DNA of 5,003 nt from a bacterium (GTDB lineage Bacteria; Bacteroidota; Ignavibacteria; Kapaibacteriales; UBA961): NCBI GenBank assembly GCA_022844575.1, contig JALHLL010000239.1:1-5003 (forward strand). The letters are read 5' to 3'. Every line of letters begins with the position of its first letter. The stretch's first letter is position 1. The translations under genes were made by a program, and so were the position numbers. Below are positions 1 to 5,003 of the stretch, one piece after another. Below the pieces are notes generated by a model. The model saw only the letters and a list, made by a program, of their open reading frames with translations. It was not told where the DNA came from and did no database searches.

Positions 1-1982
1 AAACATTCATAGTAGATTATACTCCGGCAGGAGAAGTGGGTGTTTTACATATTGATACAGCTTGGTTCACAGCAAATACGAATGAAATTAAATTGTGGTC
101 TGAATGGCGCGGTGAGGGTACAAATGCGGAACTGTTTATTACAAGTTTCGATTGGCAAGAAAAACGCGTACTTGATGATTTTGTAACAGGTCAAGAAAAA
201 ATTGATGGTTATGAAGCAAGTATTCAGTTCGGAAATACTGGTAATGTTGATATTACCGATGCCAAACTTACCGTTGTGGGTGCGGATGGTCAGTACTTTA
301 CAGTCCCGACAGCATCTGTTCCATCACGTCTTGTAAAAGGCGAAACATATCCTCCATTGAGAGTATTCTTCAAACCTGAATGGGTACAAGGTACAAGAAC
401 AGGTGAAAGACCTTATGCTGTAAAACTTGTTCTTTCTGGCAAAGATAATACTGAGGATAGAGTTGTCGAAGGTGATTTAATGGGTATCGGTGTACAGCCG
501 CATATCGCTATGACACCACAAATTGATTTTGGTATTCTTGAAGTAAATACGAATGCCAATGATAAATCAACGGTGAATAGTAATGGCTCAATGAAGCTAA
601 CACTTACGGGAACTATCAATGATTTAAGAATTGAAGGAATTGATAAAGATTACTTTACTATCGATCCTGAATTCTTAAAAACTGTTTCTTTCCCTCATTC
701 AGTTGCTGTTGGCGAAATTTTTGAAGTTCCGTTAATATTTGCCCCTACCATCGCAGGAAAAGTTTATAATGCAGTTCTAAGAGTTAATCATGATGCACCG
801 GAAACAGTGCAAACCGATCTACTCGGCTCTGCTAAATTTACAAGTACATTGGTAAAATCAGGACAGATTCAGGGTGCTGTGTTACCTCCGCATTTCATTT
901 GTTCTGATCCTCAAGGCACGGTTGTATTTACGAATACTTCACCTGATAATGTAATTGCACGTTTCAAAACAAATCCGCAATTACAAGGTACGGATGCACA
1001 ATATTTCTCTTTACTTCCGATACAATTGTCGGATAAAGCACCGACACAATCACTTAATATTCCTTTCCAACTTTTAGCGACAGAAGCACGCGCTTACAGT
1101 GCTGAAGTGGTTCTGGATGTTGAATGGTTTGATCCTTCGACAAATAACGTGATTGGAACGGAACAATTTGTTGCGGCAATTTCCGGGACAGGTAAAACAG
1201 TTAGTTCAACTGTACTTGTAGGTGCTACTCAAAAAGTTGATGTAGGAACAAAATACGAAGGTGAAAAAGCTATTAGCGTTGAAGTGAGCGACGCCAATTT
1301 GAATGATGTAGGTATTATCACCTTTAAAGTGTTTGTAGGTTTCGATCCGAACTTTATTTACCCACATGTAGGAAAACATGAAATTATTACTGCTGGTACT
1401 TTAACCGAAGGCTGGTCAGTAGTAAATTCAGGAATTTCTGCTGGTAAAGACAATGAATTCTTTATTGAATTCCGTTCTACTTCTGAAAAACCGTTAAAAA
1501 TTGAAGGTAATAAAACACTCTTTAAATTTACCGGTTTGGCATTGTTAAACGACAATCTAACATCAGATATTACAATTAATGATTTTGTTCTTATTGAGCA
1601 ATTGAATCCGGAAATTCAAGGTAATAGCGGCAAATGCGTTACTGTAAATGAGGTTCCGGGCAAAGTTGAGTTGATACCGGGTTGTGCGGCAAATCTACGC
1701 GTTATTCATGCGACTGGCTCTACGTTCCAAGATAAAGGTGTAAGTCCATCACCGAGCGCTTCAGAATCTGTAATGAGATTCTCGATAGGACTTGAAATGA
1801 ATACGACGGTTGCCGTGTACAATAGCATGGGCAAACTCGTTGCAACACTTGTTAATGAAAAACTCAAACCGGGTGAATATGAAGCAAGTTTCAATGTTGA
1901 TAGCTGGGGTTCGGGTGTTTATCAATACAAAATCACAAACGGACCATTTTCAACAATAAATTCTTTTGTGGTTCAGCACTAA
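1..1982 (+). CDS. Secreted multi-domain protein: Ig-like (choice-of-anchor D/ASH) repeats, cohesin-like module, T9SS sorting domain; 5' partial
   Basis: The frame is open from base 3 to the TAA at 1980-1982, so the gene starts left of the window; the GTG at 36 is an internal Val. Residues are numbered from that Val (648 aa). Residues ~50-390 read as two or three beta-rich Ig-like modules of the choice-of-anchor D/ASH type, with signatures such as FGNTGNVDI, LRVFFKPEW, IDFGILEV and VPLIFAP, alternating with polar linkers. Residues ~400-510 (KVDVGTKYEGE, then VFVGFDPNFIYP) resemble a cohesin-like or carbohydrate-binding beta-sandwich. Two cysteines follow (GKCV and PGCA) and could form a disulfide. 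Residues 570-648 form a Por-secretion-like C-terminal sorting domain (VAVYNSMGKLV, LKPGEYEASF, SGVYQYKI). Known for the family: such proteins cross the outer membrane by T9SS and are anchored or released. No enzymatic motif is visible, so the role (adhesion, scaffold or matrix) is unknown. A strong terminator follows. Confidence 0.85.
   Translation, partial: TFIVDYTPAGEVGVLHIDTAWFTANTNEIKLWSEWRGEGTNAELFITSFDWQEKRVLDDFVTGQEKIDGYEASIQFGNTGNVDITDAKLTVVGADGQYFTVPTASVPSRLVKGETYPPLRVFFKPEWVQGTRTGERPYAVKLVLSGKDNTEDRVVEGDLMGIGVQPHIAMTPQIDFGILEVNTNANDKSTVNSNGSMKLTLTGTINDLRIEGIDKDYFTIDPEFLKTVSFPHSVAVGEIFEVPLIFAPTIAGKVYNAVLRVNHDAPETVQTDLLGSAKFTSTLVKSGQIQGAVLPPHFICSDPQGTVVFTNTSPDNVIARFKTNPQLQGTDAQYFSLLPIQLSDKAPTQSLNIPFQLLATEARAYSAEVVLDVEWFDPSTNNVIGTEQFVAAISGTGKTVSSTVLVGATQKVDVGTKYEGEKAISVEVSDANLNDVGIITFKVFVGFDPNFIYPHVGKHEIITAGTLTEGWSVVNSGISAGKDNEFFIEFRSTSEKPLKIEGNKTLFKFTGLALLNDNLTSDITINDFVLIEQLNPEIQGNSGKCVTVNEVPGKVELIPGCAANLRVIHATGSTFQDKGVSPSPSASESVMRFSIGLEMNTTVAVYNSMGKLVATLVNEKLKPGEYEASFNVDSWGSGVYQYKITNGPFSTINSFVVQH
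1743..1979 (+). other. C-terminal T9SS (Por) type A-like sorting domain within the first CDS
   Basis: The last 79 residues start with Ser-Pro-rich SPSPSASES, where many family members have a Pro-Asn-Pro motif. They then follow the usual strand order of the type A sorting domain: a hydrophobic strand (MRFSIGL), a strand with V-Y-N-S-M-G-K-L-V, a Pro-Gly-Glu-Tyr turn (KPGEYEASF), a Gly-x-Tyr-x-Tyr strand (SGVYQYKI) and a final short hydrophobic strand, SFVVQH. In known T9SS substrates this domain directs outer-membrane translocation and is often removed by a sortase-like peptidase. The assignment rests on motif order only. The missing PNP start makes it slightly atypical. Confidence 0.7.
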
Positions 1983-2000
1983 AAGTCTTTTCGATTACTT

Positions 2001-2036
2001 ATACCCCTTTCGCATTAGTGAAAGGGGTATTTTTTT
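2001..2036 (+). terminator. Strong intrinsic terminator after the secreted-protein gene
   Basis: A perfect 11-bp inverted repeat (ATACCCCTTTC at 2001-2011, GAAAGGGGTAT at 2020-2030) can be extended by a G-T wobble and a C-G pair, leaving the tetraloop ATTA at 2014-2017. The stem contains four consecutive G-C pairs and ends in a run of seven T (2030-2036). It begins 18 bases after the TAA of the upstream gene. The T-run is on the + side only and there is no matching A-run on the left, so it should act mainly on rightward transcription. Confidence 0.93.
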
Positions 2037-2055
2037 ATTATACGGATTCAACATT

Positions 2056-2463
2056 ATGCCAGTTGGTGTTTCTGTCGCTGTAATCGTTGAACATGGCCGA
2101 GTTTTACTTTGCCAGCGTTCATCAACCTCCCGCTACCCACTAAAATGGGAGTTCCCCGGCGGCAAAATTGAAATGAACGAAGAACCAATACAGGCATTAA
2201 AAAGGGAGTGTTATGAGGAACTTTGTATAACGGTGAATGATGCTATTCTCCTACAAACTACAACAAGCCATTACGATGACGGGGGCACCTTTTCCGTACA
2301 TTTTTATGCAGTTGTGCAGTTTAGCGGAGATATTGAGAACAAAGTATTCAATGCATATGAGTGGGTAAACCCCAAAGAGTTGTTAGAGTTTGATCTTCTT
2401 TCGGGAAATGTGGATTTTTGCAAACAGTTGCCGAAAATCTTAGAGGAAAAGAATATTCTGTGA
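2056..2463 (+). CDS. MutT-like NUDIX hydrolase (probable (d)NTP pyrophosphohydrolase)
   Basis: This 135-aa protein has the compact size of MutT and NudG. Family knowledge: NUDIX enzymes of this size hydrolyse nucleoside triphosphates to monophosphate and pyrophosphate, often 8-oxo-dGTP or other damaged nucleotides, with Mg2+ in the cytoplasm. The NUDIX box spans residues 36-58: G36, E42, then R50-E51 and E54-E55, preceded by WEFPGG (31-36) as in MutT. The usual Gly near the end of the box is Cys57, and the position after R-E is Cys52. A beta strand VSVAVIV (5-11) opens the fold and WVNPKELLEFDLL lies near the C-terminus. The ATG at 2056 is chosen because the conserved fold begins right after it and everything upstream in frame lies in the terminator; a GGA sits 9 bases before it. 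The gene overlaps tadA by 4 bases. MutT versus NudG/CTP-type specificity cannot be decided here, so no symbol is given. Confidence 0.9.
   Translation: MPVGVSVAVIVEHGRVLLCQRSSTSRYPLKWEFPGGKIEMNEEPIQALKRECYEELCITVNDAILLQTTTSHYDDGGTFSVHFYAVVQFSGDIENKVFNAYEWVNPKELLEFDLLSGNVDFCKQLPKILEEKNIL
2443..2447 (+). promoter_or_regulatory. Candidate ribosome binding site for tadA (GAGGA)
   Basis: GAGGA lies inside the end of the NUDIX gene, 12 bases before the GTG at 2460. The spacing is a little long for a classical Shine-Dalgarno site. It still supports the GTG over the later in-frame ATG at 2496, and the GTGA overlap would also allow a terminating ribosome to restart. Confidence 0.45.
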
Positions 2464-2924
2464 ATAGAAATCATCAGTCAAAACATGAGTACTATATGTC
2501 TCATGCTTTACATGAAGCAGAAAAAGCATATAGTGAAAATGAAGTGCCTGTCGGTGCAGTAATAGTATATGAGAACACTGTTGTAGCGCAAAATCATAAT
2601 AGAATCGAGCAACATTCCAATCCTCTCCATCATGCCGAGATATTAGCAATAGAACAAGCCCTCAGTACCGTCGGTTCAAAGTGGTTAGATAAATGTACCA
2701 TGTATGTAACCTTAGAACCCTGTTCAATGTGCGCAGGTGCATTAGTACTTGCAAGAATCGATACTATAGTTTTTGGTGCTTTTGATTCAAAAACGGGCGC
2801 ATGCGGATCATTATTGGATATACCCGAACATCCTTTGCTCAATCATAATCCGATCATAATTCGCGGTATTTTAGGTAGGGAATGTGGTGAAATTATAAAA
2901 ATGTTTTTCAGGGATAAACGATGA
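2460..2924 (+). CDS. tadA: tRNA-specific adenosine deaminase TadA
   Basis: TadA deaminates adenosine-34 to inosine in the wobble position of tRNA-Arg(ACG), which lets one tRNA read CGU, CGC and CGA; it acts as a zinc-dependent homodimer in the cytoplasm. The 154-aa product shows the full cytidine/deoxycytidylate deaminase signature. H58-A-E60 supplies the zinc-binding His and the catalytic Glu proton shuttle, and P87-C88-x-x-C91 supplies the two zinc cysteines. The N-terminal helix (HEYYMSHAL), EVPVGAVIV (28-36), YVTLEPC and the KTGACGSL loop (111-118) match TadA rather than cytidine or guanine deaminases, and ECGEIIKMFFR is the typical C-terminal helix. The start is the GTG that overlaps the TGA of the NUDIX gene. 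The later ATG at 2496 would delete the conserved SKHEYY segment. The stop overlaps the rsmI start (ATGA), so the three genes are probably translationally coupled. Confidence 0.95.
   Translation: MNRNHQSKHEYYMSHALHEAEKAYSENEVPVGAVIVYENTVVAQNHNRIEQHSNPLHHAEILAIEQALSTVGSKWLDKCTMYVTLEPCSMCAGALVLARIDTIVFGAFDSKTGACGSLLDIPEHPLLNHNPIIIRGILGRECGEIIKMFFRDKR
2910..2914 (+). promoter_or_regulatory. Ribosome binding site of rsmI (AGGGA)
   Basis: AGGGA lies inside the last codons of tadA, with 6 bases between it and the ATG at 2921. It is the best-placed Shine-Dalgarno-like sequence of the cluster and fixes the rsmI start at the ATGA overlap. Confidence 0.6.
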
Positions 2925-3607
2925 ATAAAGGGATATTAAGTATTGTTCCGACACCCATAGGCAATTTGGAAGATATTACCGTAAGAGGACTAAAAACTCT
3001 CGCAAAAGCTGATATTATAGCTTGCGAAGATACTAGGGTGACCGGAACCTTATTAAAACACTTCAATATTGTACCGAAGCAACTTCTTTCTTACCATTCT
3101 CACAATGAGTCGGAGATAACTGATAGGATAATCAAATATATAGTTGAAGGAAATAAGAATATCGTTCTTGTAAGTGATGCAGGCACTCCCGGAATTTCCG
3201 ACCCCGGCGCTTTTATTATTAGGGAATGTTTAAACAAAGGAATTACTATCACCGTTTTGCCGGGAGCAACTGCACTCATACCTTCCGTAGTGATGTCGGG
3301 TATGGCTCAAGAGCCATTTACATTTTGGGGTTTCGCACCTCATAAAAAAGGACGTACTCAATTTTTGAAAAAAATAGTTGAGCATGGCTGTACTTCGATA
3401 CTCTATGAGTCCCCAAATAGAGTGGCAGAATTATTATCAACTATCTCCGAGCTTGGGTCAGGTGAAAAGAGGATTTTTGTTATTCGTGAAATAAGTAAAA
3501 TGTTCGAACAATATTATACGGGGTCGGTAGATGAAGTAAAAGAATTTCTTACGCAATCGTCTGCCCCGAAAGGAGAGTTCGTCATAGTGCTTTCGAACAA
3601 AGTGTAA
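2921..3607 (+). CDS. rsmI: 16S rRNA (cytidine(1402)-2'-O)-methyltransferase RsmI
   Basis: RsmI uses S-adenosylmethionine to methylate the 2'-O of C1402 in 16S rRNA, in the ribosomal P site, where it tunes start-codon choice and decoding fidelity. The 228-aa product has the tetrapyrrole-methylase-type fold with all the RsmI hallmarks. These are PTPIGNLEDIT (10-20), ACEDTR (34-39), LVSDAGTPGISDPG (83-96), the SAM-site loop LPGATALIPSVVMSG (113-127), ESPNRV (163-168), REISKMFE (189-196) and a terminal KGEFVIVL (217-224). E. coli RsmI is 286 aa; this one stops soon after the methylase core and so lacks the small C-terminal extension, as I recall is common in Bacteroidota. The ATG overlaps the tadA TGA and has a good AGGGA upstream. 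The next gene, tmk, starts 58 bases downstream. Confidence 0.95.
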   Translation: MNKGILSIVPTPIGNLEDITVRGLKTLAKADIIACEDTRVTGTLLKHFNIVPKQLLSYHSHNESEITDRIIKYIVEGNKNIVLVSDAGTPGISDPGAFIIRECLNKGITITVLPGATALIPSVVMSGMAQEPFTFWGFAPHKKGRTQFLKKIVEHGCTSILYESPNRVAELLSTISELGSGEKRIFVIREISKMFEQYYTGSVDEVKEFLTQSSAPKGEFVIVLSNKV

Positions 3608-3623
3608 TGGGGGTAATAATGTA

Positions 3624-3631
3624 TAGTTTTG
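3624..3631 (+). promoter_or_regulatory. Possible Bacteroidota-type -7 promoter element before tmk
   Basis: TAGTTTTG matches the Bacteroidota sigma-factor -7 consensus TAnnTTTG exactly and lies in the rsmI-tmk gap, the only sizeable gap within the cluster. Transcription would start around 3637, giving a leader of about 29 bases before the tmk ATG. I could not find a convincing -33 TTG element at the right distance upstream, and an 8-base degenerate match is expected by chance fairly often in AT-rich DNA. Confidence 0.22.
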
Positions 3632-3663
3632 AATATACTGAAACAAATAAGATGGAATATACT
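3631..3663 (+). repeat. 9-bp direct repeat GAATATACT in the tmk leader
   Basis: GAATATACT occurs at 3631-3639 and again at 3655-3663. The second copy ends two bases before the tmk ATG. The 24-base period is about two helical turns plus a little, and is also a multiple of three. The repeat is certain as sequence; a role as an operator or in translation control is only a possibility. Confidence 0.4.
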
Positions 3664-3665
3664 CA

Positions 3666-4265
3666 ATGTTTATAACATTCGAAGGAATTGACGGAAGCGG
3701 TAAAACGACACAAATATCTTTACTGCAAAAGTACTTTGAGAAACAAGGCAAAACCGTATTATGTTTACGAGAACCTGGGAGTACTTCGGTTTCAGAAAAA
3801 GTACGCGATATACTTTTAAATAGTAAAGATTCCATTGATCCGATAGTTGAGACATTACTTTTTTGCGCTGCAAGGGCTCAACTAGTACAAACTGTGATAA
3901 AGCCGGCTTTACTCGAAAATAAAATTGTTTTGTGTGATCGGTATATTGACTCAACAGTAGTCTATCAGGGCTATGGCAGAGGGGTATCTTTAGAAAGAAT
4001 TAAAGATTGTAACAGTTTTGCAACAAGTGATTTGTTACCGGATATTACGTTCTATATGGATATTCAGGTTGAACGTGCACAAACAAGGGCAGAAATGCGC
4101 CAAAGTGAAAAAGACAGGATGGAGGATTCGGGGAATGATTTTTTTTCAAATGTTAGGGAAGGTTATTTGGAATTGTCAAGAAAAAATACGAGCCGAGTCA
4201 AACTTATAGACGGTTCCGGTGATATAGAAGAGATTCATAAGAAGATAATCGGCTTTTTGTCATAG
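3666..4265 (+). CDS. tmk: Thymidylate kinase (dTMP kinase)
   Basis: Tmk phosphorylates dTMP to dTDP with ATP, the step joining de novo and salvage dTTP synthesis, in the cytoplasm. The 199-aa product has the normal family length and all core motifs. The P-loop is EGIDGSGKT (6-14), the dTMP-site loop is REPGS (35-39), CDRY (90-93) precedes the signature helix STVVYQGYGRG (96-106), and YMDIQVERAQTR (130-141) leads into the LID. The LID region at 141-160 carries several basic residues (R141, R145, K149, R151) and ends in the D-R-M-E...D-F-F pattern seen in E. coli Tmk. With no Arg in the P-loop, this fits the bacterial type II arrangement. The ATG is the only sensible start: an in-frame TAA lies at 3648-3650 and there is no GTG or TTG between. 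The ribosome site is weak, with a GGA about 10 bases upstream. A weak hairpin begins at the stop codon. Confidence 0.96.
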   Translation: MFITFEGIDGSGKTTQISLLQKYFEKQGKTVLCLREPGSTSVSEKVRDILLNSKDSIDPIVETLLFCAARAQLVQTVIKPALLENKIVLCDRYIDSTVVYQGYGRGVSLERIKDCNSFATSDLLPDITFYMDIQVERAQTRAEMRQSEKDRMEDSGNDFFSNVREGYLELSRKNTSRVKLIDGSGDIEEIHKKIIGFLS

Positions 4266-4286
4266 ACTTAATGCGTTTAAGTTTTT
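4264..4286 (+). terminator. Weak hairpin with T-run after tmk
   Basis: ACTTAA (4266-4271) pairs with TTAAGT (4277-4282) across the loop TGCGT. A G-T wobble and an A-T pair can be added outside, using bases of the tmk stop codon, and a T-run ends at 4286. The stem is short and AT-rich with only one G-C pair, so termination would be inefficient. It is the only terminator-like structure between tmk and the next gene. Confidence 0.35.
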
Positions 4287-4324
4287 AGATGTATGTTTTT
4301 GTTTTAATATTAATAGAAAGATTT

Positions 4325-5003
4325 ATGAAAGGTTTCTTAACTCTTCTTTTTTTTGCAATACCTTTTCTTCTAACCGCAAAAGAAGATAATATTCGACGGG
4401 TGGATTGTTCTTCGTTTATACAAAACTCTGCTAAAAAGAAATCCGATGCAACGCTCGGTATCACAAAACCACATAGAGTTCTGACAATAAATACAGGCGA
4501 TGCACATAAAACATTTTTTAATGCAACAGATTATCTGATTCTCGACAATTTTCCGGTTAATGAACTCTCCACTTCAACATTGCATTTACGGCGTAAAACA
4601 ACAACTGTTATAGATGCGAATACTTTATGGCATTTGGGTAATGGAAAAACAGTTGCAACTCCACCTGTACAATTCTATACAGGATTTGATGAAAAAGATC
4701 CGAAATCCAAAGTGTTCATTATGTACGGTAATGGTGAATTAATTGGTTCAATTCGCTCATCGAACGGTACTGTTAGAACAATTAGTCCGCAATGGGAAAG
4801 TGCTGAAACTAAAGGGGAGCATTTGCTTGCTGTAACGGATGGTATTGAGACACTAAAAGGTTTCAAGTGTCATAATGATTTACTGAATTCTGAAACAGTA
4901 AGCGAGGATAAAGATAATCAAAAGCCGGAAGCCCTAGAGGTTCCCACCTTCGGTGATATGCTTGAGGTTGAAGTAGCTTTTGAGATTGATTATCCTGTCT
5001 ATC
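4325..5003 (+). CDS. Exported protein, probable propeptide of an M12B/reprolysin-like metallopeptidase; 3' partial
   Basis: The frame opens at the ATG at 4325 and stays open to the right edge, giving 226 visible residues. Residues 1-18 form a signal peptide: Lys2, a hydrophobic core rich in Leu and Phe, and LTA before Lys19 as a likely cleavage site. The next ~190 residues resemble secreted metallopeptidase propeptides, with a Y-T-G turn at 118-120, then SKVFIMYGNGELIGSI and HLLAVTDG. The last visible residues, LEVEVAFEIDYPVY (213-226), look like the first beta strand of an M12B-type catalytic domain, which often reads V-x-I-x-x-D-Y. The zinc motif HExxH would lie outside the window, so the enzyme assignment is an inference. 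No other family is suggested by the visible part. An AGAAAG lies 7 bases before the ATG as a weak ribosome site. The gene is separated from tmk by 59 bases. Confidence 0.82.
   Translation, partial: MKGFLTLLFFAIPFLLTAKEDNIRRVDCSSFIQNSAKKKSDATLGITKPHRVLTINTGDAHKTFFNATDYLILDNFPVNELSTSTLHLRRKTTTVIDANTLWHLGNGKTVATPPVQFYTGFDEKDPKSKVFIMYGNGELIGSIRSSNGTVRTISPQWESAETKGEHLLAVTDGIETLKGFKCHNDLLNSETVSEDKDNQKPEALEVPTFGDMLEVEVAFEIDYPVY

Noticed and set aside
36..38. GTG as the start of the first gene
   Set aside because: The same frame is open to base 3 with protein-like sequence (FIVDYTPAGE) and no ribosome site precedes the GTG; the gene is cut by the window edge.
1455..1472. Two GAATTC palindromes 12 bases apart
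   Set aside because: They encode E-F-F-I-E-F in the frame of the first gene, and short palindromes like this are expected by chance in AT-rich coding DNA.
2036..2041. TATTAT as a -10 promoter for the cluster
   Set aside because: It overlaps the terminator T-run, no matching -35 or -33 element is visible, and it would leave a leader of only a few bases; too weak to list as a feature.
1966..2055. N-terminal extension of the NUDIX gene from a TTG at 1966
   Set aside because: It would translate through the terminator hairpin and overlap the previous gene; the added 30 residues are not part of the NUDIX fold, which starts right after the ATG at 2056.
2418..2459. Upstream TTG start for tadA
   Set aside because: It would add 14 residues with no counterpart in TadA and overlap the NUDIX gene much more; the GTG at 2460 gives the usual length and a GTGA junction.
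3458..3835. 125-codon open frame on the - strand across the rsmI-tmk junction
   Set aside because: It lies opposite two strongly recognised genes, has no family resemblance and no ribosome site; it is a shadow.
4018..4209. 63-codon open frame on the + strand inside tmk
   Set aside because: It is an out-of-frame shadow of tmk, whose own frame carries all conserved motifs here.
4266..4324. Promoter for the edge gene in the AT-rich gap
   Set aside because: The gap has several AT-rich six-mers and a near match TATGTTTT, but none with a paired upstream element; no site could be chosen over the others.

Overview
The window looks like a chromosomal segment of a low-to-moderate GC member of the Bacteroidota/Chlorobiota (FCB) group, possibly near Ignavibacteria or Candidatus Kapabacteria. 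The clues are a large secreted protein built from Ig-like (choice-of-anchor D/ASH-type) modules that ends in a type IX secretion (Por) C-terminal sorting domain, weak Shine-Dalgarno sequences, and a second exported protein at the right edge. This placement is inferred from protein style, not from a phylogenetic marker. Every supported gene is on the + strand.

Layout: (1) bases 1-1982 hold the 3' part of a big surface or secreted protein, closed by a strong intrinsic terminator at 2001-2036. (2) Bases 2056-4265 hold a compact housekeeping cluster: a MutT-like NUDIX hydrolase, tadA (tRNA A34 deaminase), rsmI (16S rRNA C1402 2'-O-methyltransferase) and tmk (dTMP kinase). The first three overlap by 4 bases at each junction (GTGA, then ATGA), so translational coupling is likely. 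A 58-base gap precedes tmk. (3) After a weak hairpin with a T-run just past the tmk stop, a new gene begins at 4325 and runs off the right edge. It has a signal peptide and what looks like the propeptide and first strand of an M12B/reprolysin-like metallopeptidase.

The central cluster combines nucleotide-pool functions (sanitation by NUDIX, dTMP phosphorylation by Tmk) with decoding-related RNA modification (inosine-34 in tRNA-Arg, Cm1402 in 16S rRNA). The two flanking genes are an unrelated extracellular pair: one protein probably exported by T9SS and one probable secreted protease precursor.

I found no RNA gene, CRISPR array, insertion sequence, phage gene or defence system. No stretch longer than about 75 bases lacks a gene. 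I see no convincing undescribed system. The points most worth a second look are the modular T9SS-type protein, the crowded terminator/start arrangement at 2001-2056, the non-canonical NUDIX box, and the tmk leader with its direct repeat and tiny upstream reading frame.
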